Assembly: GCA_963971225.1 (NCBI GenBank)
Contig: OZ020267.1
Span: 149,447,927 to 149,511,926 of the forward strand
DNA length: 64,000 bases
DNA from: Melieria omissa
Taxonomy: Eukaryota > Arthropoda > Insecta > Diptera > Ulidiidae
Reading direction: 5' to 3'
A program made the position numbers and the translations under genes. The notes beneath the pieces were generated by a model. It saw only the letters and a program-made list of their open reading frames with translations. It did not search any database and had not been told where the DNA came from. Shown here one piece after another: positions 1 to 11,562 of the stretch. The stretch's first letter is position 1. Each line of letters starts with the position of its first letter.

Positions 1-1500
1 TGCAGTCCACGCTTGCGTTGGACATATGGAGCGACTCGAAGCAATGCTTAAAATAGTTAAGTATACTAACGGCGACACCTGGCTGCAATTTAATCCCCTC
101 GCCCCGCGCGCACATGGAATTACATTTGCACACCTCGGGCAAAGTGAATAAGCGGAGCATGCCAGCCGCCATGCTGTCCGACTTGGGGTGCGGTGAACGC
201 GAAAGCGCACAACCCTACACCGATGTGCATGGGAATGTGTGTTTGTATGTGTGTGTGAGTGCAGTAAATGGAAGTCTGCAAGCTGCTGCGCATCTATAAT
301 TCAGCACTCCAACTTATGTACATGTGCGCGCCGCCCGCTCCGTCCGTCCGTCCGACACTGCATACTTAACCAGTGCTAAGATAGTTGGAATCCTTGTCGT
401 AATGTGCTCGTAAGTCAGCAACTAATCATATTATCCCCATAAGAATGCAGCTAAGCCAAAAACGTGTGTAACAGTTACACATCGAGAGGGGTGGGGCACA
501 GCGAATATGTAAGTATTTATTAAGTTTGTAACAGCATTCACAGCAATGATTGTTAGTGCTGCTTCGAACTCGACACGCGGATCGATAACGCTGCAGCAAC
601 GTTTATTTGTCAAATTACACGCCGCTCGCAATCGCTAAACTGTGATTTCGTAAATTCCACCCACTGTCGCAGTGTCGTAATGTTGCCGCCAATGACAAGC
701 CACCAGCCATCAGCCATCAACCATCAGTCGGCATTTGCGTCTGCGGCTCCTTTTACGCTGCGCCGCGTCAAATATGCAAATTCTCTCAATTCAATAATCA
801 CAGATGAAATAATCTGGAGCGCTCAGGTGTCGCCGCGTTGTTGCTGTCTTGATTGTTGTTGTAGCCAACAACAACCAATCTGTGTCGATATTATTAATGG
901 AGCTGCATGGCGGCATGATTGATGAATGATTGACAGTTGTTTCAGTTCAGTTTAGCGATTTCGTATGCAAGCGAATCGGCTTCTTTGAAGACGGCAGCAC
1001 ACTTTCACCAGTCGCGCGTCGGTGCACTGCAATTTATGCGCGCCGCATCGACGTCATTTCGCATTCCAAGCAAATTAACACTTTACCGACTGCATCAAAG
1101 GAACGCGAACGATAATTGCGAAATCGAAAAAATGCCATACGAATTCAGGAAAATTTGCGAATTTTTTTTTCGCAATGCCGCTCCTTGCTGCAGAATGCTT
1201 CCTCGTTGTGTCGTCACACCGTTTCAGTCACAGCAAATTGAATAAATCGAAGCCAATTCAATTGGATGCTGGGACAGAGTTGGGACGATGAAAAGCGGTG
1301 CCACCAACCGTACTGTTGTATGTTTGTGTGTGTGTGATTGCATTGATGACATCAGTTCGGCAATTGAATTGAAAAGTTTTGCAAGTTCGGTAAGGAAGTT
1401 TGCGGTGCTTGAAAGTGTGCTGCTTGCAAATCGCCTTTGATTAGACGCTACTAGCATAGAAGTTGCCCCAATGACAAAGCGTTAGATTCTATACCGCAAT
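1..1500. other. GC-rich non-coding island, no gene seen
   Basis: Mixed-composition DNA with a CG-rich patch holding CCGT repeats near 330-355, short GT-repeat tracts near 236-262 and 1319-1335, and CAA/TTG runs near 840-880. Short frames on both strands overlap and have no recognisable domain. It looks like conserved intergenic or intronic regulatory DNA of a fly. I see no promoter, RNA gene or mobile-element end. Confidence 0.4.
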
Positions 1501-2385
1501 CAAACTAGTCCTCTGAAGGGAGAGAAGTAATCTACTTAAATATGAGCGATATATGTCAATGGAAGATATGGCGGAAGTTGTGGCCATGGGAAGATGGAAG
1601 ACTACTTATTGGAATCAGAACCAAATTGCATAGTAATTGACGATTGGGTTCAGGGCACCTGGGCAAGAATTCATTCCTCACGATTATGAAATGATCTCTA
1701 AACAGAAATTTTCATCCGCACCTATGAAAGCCTCTCCATCCTACTTTCATTTCTTCGAAAACCCGTCACCTTGCATCCGTTCAGAATCAACTGAGCGTTG
1801 ATTCTGAACGGACACTGGACCTGATTGGGCTCCTGTTTCGGAGCTGCATCTACCTGGCTAAGACTTCGTACCTCACAATTGTAGAATGGTCTCTAAGCGG
1901 AAATTTTCACCCGGATCCTTCATTCCTTGCTTAACTCCTTCCTTCCTTTATTCTTTCCTTTATTCCTTTCTTCATTCCTTCCACCAAAAACCTGCCACCT
2001 AATCATTGCATCCCTTCAGAGGCAATGCTCTGCACTGACTCCTGTTTTGGAGCTCCCACCTACACCTATCTTCTCTAAAGCCAGCTTACATCATTTCTTA
2101 ATCTATATTGAAAGTTTTAGCAACTTCTTGCTATCCATGTATTTTTTTAATTTTTTTACTCAATATACTAAAAAACAGAAAATATGTGTTTACATTTTTT
2201 TGTTGTAAAAGTTTCAATATTGAGCCGCTTTTGCACACACTAATTAATATTTTGCACAGATGTTTTGGGGTTTTCATAGTTGAAGTTTTACCTTTAAAAT
2301 GACATCAAAGTCGTTAATTTTTGAGACTTTAAATTTTTTGAATTTTGTCTATGGAACGAATCACTGTGCATTGGGCCAATAAATC
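1501..2385. other. AT-rich spacer, nothing recognised
   Basis: No open frame of note and no recognised element. A 15-nt inverted pair (TCCGTTCAGAATCAA near 1778 and TTGATTCTGAACGGA near 1798) makes a small hairpin. Runs of TTCCTT occur at about 1920-1985. Confidence 0.35.
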
Positions 2386-2389
2386 AAGT

Positions 2390-3770
2390 TGTTCTTTACC
2401 CTTTGTTGATCCCGTCATATTTTTATGAAAAAATACTTGTCTAATTATTTCTTATTTGAAGTGTTTTCACCACATTTGAACTTAATTGGCGCATGAAGTT
2501 ATGTTTTCCCATATAAACTTTTAACCTATTGTTAACCCTGTTAGATTTTTCTTTTCGAGAAAGTGAAGTATTTTCGAGAAAAAACATGTGTCGAAAAACA
2601 CGTGTCGAATTATTTCTCACCCATAATTTCTCAGTAGGTTCACCAAGTTTGAAGTCAAAAGGCCCATAAAATCTTGTTTCTTCCTACAAAATCTTAACCC
2701 ATTGACCTTGTTAGATTTTGATTTTTGAAAAAGTGAAAAGCACGTGTCGAATTATTTCTCACCAAGAGTAGTTTCACCACGCTTGAAGTCAAAAAACCCA
2801 TAAAATCTTGTTTCTCCACTTTTAACCCAGTTTTGACCGCGTCAGTTTTTTTATTTGAAAAAGAAAATAAAAAAACACGTGTCGAATTATTTCTTATTAA
2901 AAGTACTTCCACCAAGTTTTAAGTCAAAATGCCCATAAAATCGTGTTTCTCCATAAAAACTTTTAACCCATTGTTGGCCCTGTGAAAAACATGTGTCGAA
3001 TTATTTCTGACCAAGAGTAGTTTCACCAAGTTTGAAGTCAAAAGGCGTAAAATATCATAATTCTACATATAAAATTGTAACTCTCGGTTCACCTCTTTAA
3101 ATTTTGACTTAAAAAAAAAATTAGAAACATGTGTCAAATTCTTTTTGATTTCAAATGTTTTCACAAACTATGAAGTCAATAGCTCAATCGGTTAGGGGTT
3201 TTTTTGTAGTCTTTCCATAGACGAACCTTAACTCTTGGTTCATTCCGTTAAATTTTGATTTTCGAAAAATTGAAAAATACATTTCGAATTTAATTTGATT
3301 TGTAATATTTTCACCAAGTTCAAATTATTTATTACTAACAGTACCAAGTTTGATGTCAAAAGGCATACAAAATCATTTTTCTTCATATACAATTTTAACC
3401 CTCGGTTCACCCCTTTAAGTTTTGGCTTCCAAAGAATTGAGAAACACGTGTCAAATTATTTTCAATTTCAAGTGTTTTCACCAAATTTGAAGTCAATAGC
3501 CCAATCGGTTCAGGATTTTTTCGTAGTCTTTCCGTATACGAACCCGAACCCTTTGTTCATCCCGTTAAATTTTGATTTTCGAAAAACTGGAAAATATATT
3601 TCGAATTTTATTTGATTTGTAGTATTTCCACCAAGTTTGAAATCAATAGACCCATTCAATCGCTTTTCTTCATACAACGCCTCAACCTATGTTTAGTCCC
3701 TTTCAAAAATCCTGTCTTAGTGAAGGTTCGTTTCTCAAGATTTATCTACAGTTTAAATTTCATATTTGTA
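2390..3770. repeat. Degenerate tandem array, ~135-bp unit, ~9 copies
   Basis: A block of the form 'TTTCACCAAGTTTGAAGTCA', then CCCATAAAATC, TTTAACCC and ACACGTGTCGAATTATTT recurs at about 2476, 2653, 2785, 2920, 3033, 3172, 3350, 3487 and 3637. Spacings run from 113 to 178 bp. The CACGTG-containing segment is kept in many units. Units are diverged by substitutions and indels, so the array is old. Two short frames (3295-3615, 3612-3797) are by-products of the repeat and not genes. Confidence 0.75.
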
Positions 3771-3779
3771 GCTTTGACG

Positions 3780-5400
3780 GGTTGGGCTGGGCGATGATGA
3801 ATCAGTCAGTTAATCAGTCAGTCAGTCAGGACAAATAATTATATGTACAGAGATAGATGAATTAGTCAAAACTTTTCCTGTCAATACGAGATCAAACACG
3901 CAACCATTAGTGGCCTCGATAATCTCGCCTGGGATATTTCAGTCTGCCAAAAATTACATTTACGACTTGAAGCATTACTCTGCAGTTTCTAATTTCATAT
4001 CTTCCAATGCCGTCAATATTATCAATGCAATATTACTTATTGACTAACAATATTACACATTGACGCATGCATCAATGCCGCCCAACCGCTCGACCGCCCC
4101 GCAGGACAGCAGTTTCAAAGACAGCCGGCAGGCGCGAAACAGGTCGGCAGCTTCTGGCTGCTGCTGCGGCTGCTGTCGAAAACTACTCCCCACGGCAAAC
4201 TGTCCGTAATCCGATATGCTGCTTGTTGCGACTAATAGAATAATTCGTTAATGCAACGCGCGCGCGCCCGTTGTGGGGTGGCGGCCAAAGTGTGTGCGCG
4301 CTAATAGCGACGCCGGCTGCGAGTGTGATCTGTTTTCGCTGCGCACACAAATTGATGAACAGCGACGATTATCGTGTGCTTTTTATCTAATTCGATCAGG
4401 GCATTAAAAGGTTGCACTTTTGCAGCGCGGCGCACTTTGCCATATGCCCAATGCGCGCAATCGGCGCTCGGCGATCTCGACGCGGACGCGTACTTACAGG
4501 GATGCGTGGCAGCGAAGGGATAGTCCAGTGTGGGCAAGCGCGACGGATGCGGTCCGCACGGATGCAGCGCAGGCGGGCACTGATAGCAGAACATTCCTCT
4601 CCCCGCAGCAGCAGGACCGAGCTGAAACGATAAGGAAATTGCAAAACAGTTTAGTTGAAATGCTTTTAGCCATTTTTTGTATGTATGTGTCGATGAGTAG
4701 AACGTGTATAAAGAAATTTATGTATGCACTGAGTAAACGTAAATTAAAAATTTCAATCACGCATTTGCCGAACGCGTAATTTGAATTCAATTCAATTGAA
4801 GTAAATTGTCGCGCGGCTCGAGTCTGCAATTGAAATGATATGCAGCAATTGTTCGGCGCATCGAGCCGCGCCGCGCCACACCTCGATCGCACACATGCGG
4901 GCACTGGCTGCACGCCGCCGCCGATGTCAAAGCCGTCGTTCAGCATTCAGCATTCAACAAGTTAACATTGTCAATTGCACCTTTAATTCGATTCAATTAG
5001 AGACAATTACTGTATGCTGCACTAATATGCGGCGGCTCGACTTCGCTCGATTCAATTCAATACGCTTCGATTCGAATTGATTCGATGCGCTGCGTTGCGA
5101 TGCGATGCCATGCAATGGAATTGCATTCGATTCGTTGATCACAATGCAATGGCATCTTTGTTTTCAGCTGGAGCCGCAAACGCGGCGGCACACCCCACAC
5201 CAAGTTCACTTGATTTTGATTAAATTGTCCCCAAACAAATCAATTGAGTTCTAATTATTGAAATTAATTGCATTTCTTGGCATGGAGACGATGGCGAAGT
5301 GGAGTTTTTGTCAGTCAGCGTTGATATTATGTAAAAGTTTTCAAGAGTTTTGTTGGTTTGGTTTTTGACATAGTAAAAAGGATTCTGAGAATTCCGAGTC
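3780..5400. other. GC-rich non-coding island with tetranucleotide and CAG runs
   Basis: Starts with short CAGT repeats (about 3800-3830), then a GC-rich stretch at 4080-4640 containing CGCGCG, CTGCTG and GCAG runs. From 5035 to 5150 TTCGATTC/ATGCGATGC motifs recur. Overlapping frames on both strands (for example 4494-4946 minus, 150 codons) show no domain. Likely regulatory or untranslated sequence. Confidence 0.35.
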
Positions 5401-5453
5401 TGGGTGGCCTAAAGAAATTTCATTTCATTTCATTTATTAATAAATAGTCAAAG

Positions 5454-5714
5454 AACAATTCTGTGGTCAAAAGCAATAACCGCCTAAGTCGAAAATTGCT
5501 CTTTCGAGCAATCTCGTTTTAAAGTTTTAGCGCGTAGTGTATTCGTTATGGGAATGCGAATAGGTTTTTATTAATAACTTTTTTTATTTTAAAGTTACAA
5601 ACTCCCCGATTTAACACAAACGTAGAGCACAGTCAAGAGAACGTAGTGGCATCCATAACTCAAATTCTTCTTAAGTCAACTTAAGCGGTTATTGCTTTTG
5701 ACCACAGAATTGTT
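5454..5714. mobile_element. MITE with ~35-bp terminal inverted repeats
   Basis: The left end reads AACAATTCTGTGGTCAAAAG and continues CAATAACCGC. The right end is its reverse complement (GCGGTTATTG, CTTTTGACCACAGAATTGTT). The match runs about 35 bp with one or two differences, and the unit is 261 bp with no coding capacity. No clean target duplication is visible, so the superfamily is open. It lies just downstream, in the LINE's orientation, of the LINE remnant at 6019-6582 and may have inserted in its 3' region. Confidence 0.75.
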
Positions 5715-5739
5715 TGCTTACTGCACAAAACAGCGCGCA

Positions 5740-6000
5740 CCAACCTGATCTAGCGAGGTCCCCAACCATTCTGCTGTAAGCTCCTCACAACAGATGGCGC
5801 TACGAGCGGAGGCGACGTTCCTGAGCGGCGTTAGATGATTAAATCACTTAGGACTACCTGCGGCAGGCCAATCACCTACCCTGGCAGAACAACACAACTG
5901 ATTAATGTAACCAACACAAGGCTGTCTTGTGGAGGCCCTATGCTCCCGAGAGGAGTGAACAAGGAACACAAAAAAAACTGTACAAGTAACAAAATAATAT
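5740..6000. repeat. Diverged direct repeat, copy 1
   Basis: Shares with 6620-6830 an ordered set of blocks: CAGCGCACCAAMC, GATCT-AGC, AACCAT-CTGCTGT, GGCCAATCACCTAC, TGGCAG, TAACCAACACAAGGC and TGGAGGCCCTATG. The two copies flank the LINE remnant 6019-6582 in the same orientation. Whether it is part of the LINE's untranslated region or an independent repeat split by it is not resolved. Confidence 0.55.
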
Positions 6001-6018
6001 TACGCAACAATAGATAAC

Positions 6019-6582
6019 TTAATTAAAAACAGAGTTCAACAAGTTCAAAAATATTGCTTTAGAAGTAGTAAAGTCCACCGAAAAGTTCTTTGAGATCTTA
6101 TTAAATTCTATTAGAGCTCGCAAAAGAGGAGCATTTAAAGCATAATTTGTTTTGACAAAACCAACATTAAACAAATCAAAGTGCCGGAGAAATCTAGAAG
6201 GGATGTTGAAGTGAACCTTCTCTAAGAGAAAAGGGCAGTCAACCAACCCGCAAATAATATCAAAAACAAATAACAAAGATAGGATGGATTTTCTATCCTG
6301 CAAGGTTTTTAAATTTATGAGCTTACAACGCTATAAGTAAGATGGAACAGGATCCTGAAAGTGTAGTGATTTTAGAGCGAAACGTAGGGAAACCTTCTGA
6401 ATACGTTCCAAGCGATTAACGTGGCAATAGTGATATGGCCTCCAAATAAACGAGACATACTCTAACTTCGAGCGGACAAGACAGGTATAAAGCAGTTTGA
6501 GAGTGTAGGGATTGGAGAACTTGGAACTATTGCGCCTCACAAAAGCTAACATGGCATAGGACTTGGCAATGGTAGAATTTAC
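6019..6582 (-). pseudogene. LINE (CR1/Jockey-like) reverse transcriptase C-terminal remnant
   Basis: Reading from 6582 down gives one continuous frame beginning VNSTIAKSYAMLAFVRRNS, with YTCLVRSKLEYVSFIWRPYH and LERIQKVSLRFALKSL. These match the region after the reverse-transcriptase fingers/palm in non-LTR retrotransposons. An in-frame TAG at 6331-6333 breaks it after DPVPSYL. The same frame then continues with RCKLINLKTLQDRKSILSLL, LLEKVHFNIPSRFLRHFDLF and TNYALNAPLLRAL to a stop at 6019. The catalytic YADD part is absent, so this is a 5'-truncated dead copy. The same C-terminal motif recurs in another remnant at 48795-49005. Confidence 0.85.
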
Positions 6583-6619
6583 TTATAAAACCCTATTTCC
6601 ATAAAGTATTCAAAAGATT

Positions 6620-6830
6620 CAGCGCACCAAACCGATCTTAGCAAAGCCCCGAACCATACTGCTGTCACCTTCTTCACACAACATCTCTTCCATCACTTGA
6701 GACTACCTTCTGTGGGCCAATCACCTACTGTGGCAGGAAAACATAACCGATTAACGTAACCAACACAAGGCAATGTCTTATGGAGGCCCTATGGTCCCCA
6801 GAGGAGTAAACCAGGAAAAAAACAAATTCT
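6620..6830. repeat. Diverged direct repeat, copy 2
   Basis: Second copy of the segment described at 5740-6000. It shares GGCCAATCACCTACTGTGGC, TAACCAACACAAGGCAATG and TGGAGGCCCTATGGTCCCC. Divergence between the copies includes several small indels. Confidence 0.55.
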
Positions 6831-7004
6831 AAAAGTAACAAAAAACGCTAAAATTCTTACAATTAAAAACTTTTTGGACTTCTCCTCATCTCACTCACTT
6901 TGTATTTTAAACATTTCTAATACTGTTTTACTATTTTGTAGTTGTTCAAAAAATTACGGAGTCATATTTGTACTTCTAATGTCTTGTAACTGTTATGAAA
7001 ACTC

Positions 7005-7045
7005 TTAACCCTTTTTGGAAATTTGTACAATACATTGTACAATTT
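7005..7045. mobile_element. TTAA-type (piggyBac-like) element end with subterminal palindrome
   Basis: TTAA at 7005-7008 is followed by CCCTTTTTGG. A near-perfect palindrome follows (TTGTACAAT, 2-nt centre, ATTGTACAA; 7023-7042), centred 24 bp inside the TTAA. A plausible opposite end is AAAAAAAAAGGGTTAA at 8627-8642. The element would then be ~1.6 kb and contain the mariner remnant, but that pairing is a guess. Confidence 0.5.
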
Positions 7046-7142
7046 TTTTATTTGAAAGCGAATGCACTTTTTATGGAACGGTTTTTTAATTTTCATCAAG
7101 TAGACTGTGTTGTATGATTCTGTTTAAAAATATAAATCATAA

Positions 7143-7661
7143 TACATATATCGAGAGATGATTAATGATTTTTTATGGTCGGAGTTGGATGGTATTGATC
7201 TGGACAACGTTTACTTTCAACAAGACGGCGCTACGTGCCACACAAGCAACGAGACCATTGCTCTTTTACGGGAAAAGTTTCCGGACCGTGTTATCTCTGG
7301 AAGAGGTGATCACAATTGGCCACCGAGATCTTGTGATTTAACACCTTGCGGCTTCTTCCTTTGGGGTCACGTGAAAGATAAGGTGTACGCCAACAGCCCA
7401 GCGTCGATTCAAGACCTCAAAGATAGAATTCGTGAGGCTATCGAGGACATAGGGCAGCCACTTTGCGATTTGGCTATGGAAAATTTCATGAAAAGGATAT
7501 GCTCCTGGAAGCGTGGTCGTGGTGGCCATTTGGCTGATGTTGTTTTTCATTATTAACGGCATACCTTCCTCTTTATTATGAAATAAACATCCGATCATTT
7601 ATCTCAAAAAATGGCATTTTTCTTTGAATACCAAAATAACACCTCTTGTTGGAAAACCCTA
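7143..7661 (+). pseudogene. Mariner-like (IS630-Tc1-mariner) transposase, C-terminal half
   Basis: A frame from 7158 to 7556 encodes 132 residues of a mariner-type transposase catalytic domain. It has FQQDGATCHTSNE (Asp at residue 23), then 36 residues, then WPPRSCDLTPCGFFLWG (Asp at residue 60). The tail is SIQDLKDRIREAIEDI...GRGGHLADVVFHY, with a TAA stop. Homology starts near 7143, so the DNA-binding half and first catalytic Asp are missing. An AATAAA-like signal follows the stop. The 3' terminus GGAAAACCCTA (7651-7661) gives TAGGGTTTTCC in the outward-in sense, with TA at 7660-7661. The 5' terminus is lost. It cannot act alone. Confidence 0.88.
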
Positions 7662-7669
7662 TAGTATCA

Positions 7670-8638
7670 GTGAGTTTTGTAAGCAGCTCCTTGCAAGAAT
7701 TTGAAAAACCAGCAAGTGACTTCTGTGTAGGAATTTTTAAATATGTAATATTTTTTGGCAACAAAAAGCTAAACAATTACAAAGTTTAAATCTCAGTTGA
7801 TTTATAAAACTTAATAACTTAGGAATTTTTTACGTTTAAATATTGTTCCGAGTCTTCAAAAAAAAAATGTACGATATGTCGCACAAATGACAGCGAGAGT
7901 TGCCAGATGTGTTTGCATTTCTTTAAGCTATGGGTTTGGCAACAAATTTTTGCGTTTTCATGCTTGCCATGCCCATCTGTGGACCACGTGGCTGATAAAA
8001 CTTGACTATTCGGCAATTTTCGATTAAAAATAAGAATTACCAGATGATTTTGTGTTTTACTGGGCAGACATGCGACATGCGTACTTGCCACTCCCACTAC
8101 GATAAAAAGAATCGGCTATATTCAGTATCTTTCTGTAAAGCTATATGAATTTAAATTGATGTTGTGTTTTATTGAGGGATAAAGGGCTTTGCAACAACAA
8201 CAGGATAAATGTGAATCAATTGTTTAAATATCTTTTCCGGTTCACGTTTTTCCGCGCTCCATTGCGTTTAAATTCAACTGAAATACATTTTAGAACTAGA
8301 AAAAACCTACAAAAATTCAAAATAAATAAAAAATTTATCTGATGTTGTTATCTCTTCGAAAGCTTGAAAGAAAGTGGTGATCGTAATCAAGTGTCGCGCT
8401 TTCATGGTTCCAAATAACAACAAACGGTTATATTCCGTCGAATTTGATGAGTTTGTTGACGACCCCGTAGGACATTATTCCAATGTGTTAACAAAACATA
8501 TTCCCATTTAAATTGTTTCAATAACCCCACAAAGAAAAATTTATCGAAAAAATTAAAGTGATCGTAATCAAGTGTCGCGGCTTGTATAAAATTTATAGAG
8601 GTTTCGATAAAAATAAAAAAAAGGGTAAAAAAAAAGGG
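7670..8638. other. AT-rich repeat-like spacer with a direct repeat
   Basis: No gene seen. A perfect direct repeat containing TGATCGTAATCAAGTGTCGC occurs near 8374 and 8562. The stretch 7860-8100 has frames without domains. Confidence 0.35.
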
Positions 8639-8730
8639 TTAATCCCTTTCCGACATGAAAATAAACCCGTTCTGTATGAATTGTATGGGCTGTAGTCCAA
8701 TATATTGGACATTGTAACTGAAAGGGTTAA
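8639..8730. mobile_element. 92-bp TTAA MITE, copy 1
   Basis: Bounded by TTAA at both ends (8639-8642 and 8727-8730). The termini are (T)CCCTTTCCGACATG on the left and CTGAAAGGG on the right. A perfect 16-bp palindrome GTCCAATATATTGGAC (8695-8710) is centred 24 bp inside the right TTAA. A near-identical copy lies at 42071-42160 in the same orientation. It is too short for any coding role and would depend on a piggyBac-type transposase supplied in trans. Confidence 0.8.
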
Positions 8731-10240
8731 ATCAATTTTTAATTGTTTGTAGTTATAATCTATGTTTTCTGTCAAAACAAACAATAAACTGTTCATAAAA
8801 CTCAAAAAGCGAAAAAAAGATTGCATGCATTTTTACTCCGTTGTGGACCATGTATTTTACAAAATTGATTGAGCTGTAATTCTCAACCCATATGTATGTT
8901 TTTCATATTTTGTTGCATTTTATTGCTAAAATATTCAATGACAGTCAATATTTTGAAAGAAAAATTTGTATCTCAAGAAATGCGGAAATTGACGGGAAGG
9001 GTTTAAAGTGTGAAGCGAATTGTCTCTACAAGTAAATGTACGCATTTGTATGTATGCAACAACCACACCAAATGGAGTCCTCGAAATTTCATTTCAGCCA
9101 TTCGCACATTTGTGTTCCCAACTACAAATAATGCTAACACTGAAACTTACAATTTATGCGCCGCTGCACACACACATCAGCCCCCATCCCCCTGACTCAA
9201 CGCCACAGTATCGGATTACAACTCACTTACCGCCCAGCGGCATCTAATTTACGCGCGTAATTTTATGTATTTACTGCAGCAGTTCGTGCCGGGCCACACC
9301 TGTGACCACGACAAGGGACAACTCCCCCCAACCCCAGCCACAGCCGCCAATAGCCGCCCGACGCGGCGTTACGCTATGCCCAATAAAATTCACATTTGCC
9401 AACACGACCAGCAGTGCCAGCGCCGCAGCTGCCCGCTGCCGTGCGCCGTAAAACTGTGGCTTTTTAATTTCGAAACCTAAACTTCGCACTTGATGCGGCC
9501 GCGTTGGCGCTGCAACTGTGCGCCATTAGAATTGTGAGAATTTGGAATTTTGCATAATTGTGCGCACGCACAGCAAATGTCCGCAAAATTCATTTAGCAA
9601 ATGGAAATTTTCACATTACATAACTAATACGACTCAGCTGCGACCGCTTGACAAATGTGGCCAACGGCCATTGGCGGTTGGTCGGTCGGTCGGTTGGTGG
9701 GCGAAGGTGGGCGCTGTGCAGCGGCATTTGAAAACATTTGCAGCAATTTAGTGAATTAATATTTAACTGCATAATTCATGGAGCGCATTAATGGTTATTA
9801 CGGCAGGTGGCCACCATTGGCTGCAGCGTCATTTTCGCTGTTGCAATTAAAATTAATATTTATTGAGTTGTTTATTTTTTTTTTGTTGCGATTTTGGTGC
9901 CTCCTTTTTTTTTGGTAGATATAAATAATAGATTTTATATTTGTTTGCTTATTAATTTTGCATAGGAAAAATAGTTTAGAATGGTTGCGGATAATGAACA
10001 AAGTAGCGCAGATTTGAAATTATAGCTAAGTGCAGTTGACTGATGCTGCGTACGATTTGTGGGTTGGGTTGTGTTGATTTTTTGGGATGTAATTTGGGAA
10101 TTTGGTTTTATTGGTTTTAATATATAATTTTGTCATCAATCAATTAATGAATTTTTATCAGTTATTATTATCACGTTTTAATAGAACAAGTATCCATCTC
10201 TTTACTAAGTCAAAAGACCTTTTTTTGTTTTCTGACGGAG
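8731..10240. other. Non-coding: AT-rich flank, then GC-rich island
   Basis: 8731-9000 is AT-rich. From 9000 to 9760 GC content rises, with CCCCAACCCCAGCC-like tracts and GGTCGG repeats near 9676-9700, typical of the regulatory islands in this window. 9840-10240 is AT-rich again. No gene, RNA or element end recognised. Confidence 0.35.
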
Positions 10241-10440
10241 GTGAAAAATCTTCGTAAGATAAATACACATAAATACCACCCTCCACGTCTGACCCCTGTG
10301 GCACACGCCTTCCGGCATCACAACACGGGGGGACTACTATCTAAACTTGAGTTCTTCTTTGACACCATGGCATCAGCAATAATGTCCGCTGCATCCACTG
10401 CATCCCAATTGGATACTATTGTTACGAAAATGACCTCTCT

Positions 10441-10770
10441 AAGTTCGTATCTGGATTGTGATTGAAAAATAAAACCACTTCATTATTCAGCGCAAACGCA
10501 GTCAAAAGCCAACAATCACTTTATTTACAGATTTACACTTTGCTTGTATCTACACTTGTTACTACTTTGCTTATTCAACTAAGACTCGACCCTCTGCGCT
10601 GCACACTGCTGCTTTTTATACTTGTTTTCTTATCGCGCCGATGTTTCTTGCACATTCTAGTTGTACTCTCTATCTCGATTGTTCTAGCACAGCTCATCAC
10701 CTTCGCGAACCATCCTTGCCACATCGGAATTATGGCCAACCGGCCGTACTCCAAAGTGCATGTCTAAAAG
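10441..10770 (-). mobile_element. Probable solo or partial LTR
   Basis: Read on the minus strand, it has a TATA box (TATAAAAAGC, from about 10620 down) and a CAGTGTGCAGCGCAGAGG start-like segment. About 100 bp further is an AATAAA signal (about 10520-10525), then GTGATTGTTGGCTTTTGACTGC. That order and spacing match a Ty3/gypsy- or BEL-type LTR (U3 promoter, R, U5). I cannot fix exact LTR ends, and no gag-pol coding sequence is adjacent, so it is a solo or truncated LTR. Confidence 0.45.
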
Positions 10771-11063
10771 TATGCTTGGAAAAGCATTAATGCATAGCAC
10801 AGCACAGAGTGCCTCATCGTTACACTATTACTAAGTTTTAATTACATTAATCTGATTGTTTTTTCTATAAAAACCTCCACGGACTTGAACTCGATTTCAA
10901 ATTTAGTGCCCAACATTTCTCTAACACAGGAACAGCAAAACCCTCGATCGGTTATCATCACACTTCCTCTTCCAGCTGATGACAACAGCCAATCTCTAAA
11001 ACCTCTTTCAAAACACTTCCATTCGCATTCAAAAATTATCAAAGTACCATTAGTACCAAAGTA

Positions 11064-11562
11064 CATTTCGACACCAAAGTTGCCTGAGAGCAACTTCACC
11101 TTAATTTGTCATCTTATAGCAAAAGCTACAATTGATTTATGGGTTTAATTTTTGTAGGCCAACAAATTAATATTTTTAGAAGTGAATTCAAATCAAATTG
11201 CAAAAATTATATCGCTATCCTCAAAATAATTTCCAATCATTTTCAGCGAAATCAGGGAAAGTTTGTGTTCTAATTGAAGTCTTCGAATTTTGCGCGTTTG
11301 ATCAAAACCCTGTTTCTTTAATAATGGTTAAATAAAATCAAAAAGTGATAATTTTGTATTTTTCGATAAATATTAAATAATTTTTCTGTAACTAAAAAAT
11401 ATTGATACAAAATTTATTTAACCCATTTTAAGCTAAAACTGTTCAAAAGTAAACTAGCTCTAGAACTCTAACAAAGAGTCGTGACGACTTGAAATGTTTC
11501 ATAATCTAAATACCAAAAATAATATCGAGACACTGGGTAAAATTCGGGGTCGAATGGGTTAA
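11064..11562. mobile_element. TTAA MITE family 'GACCCC', copy 1
   Basis: The right end is TCGGGGTCGAATGGGTTAA with TTAA at 11559-11562. The left end is degenerate (CATTTCGACACC near 11065). The inside carries a perfect inverted pair AAGTTGC / GCAACTT (11077-11096, 6-nt loop). The body, with GAAAGTTTGTGTTCTAATTG and AATAATGGTTAAATAAAATC, matches 51350-51594 directly and 45976-46979 in reverse complement. No coding capacity. Confidence 0.75.

Noticed and set aside
2390..3770. CRISPR-like array
   Set aside because: Units of ~135 bp diverge along their whole length with no short conserved repeat and unique spacers; the genome is eukaryotic.
4494..4946. 150-codon minus frame as a gene
   Set aside because: Overlaps several other frames in the same GC-rich island; no domain or plausible splice context.
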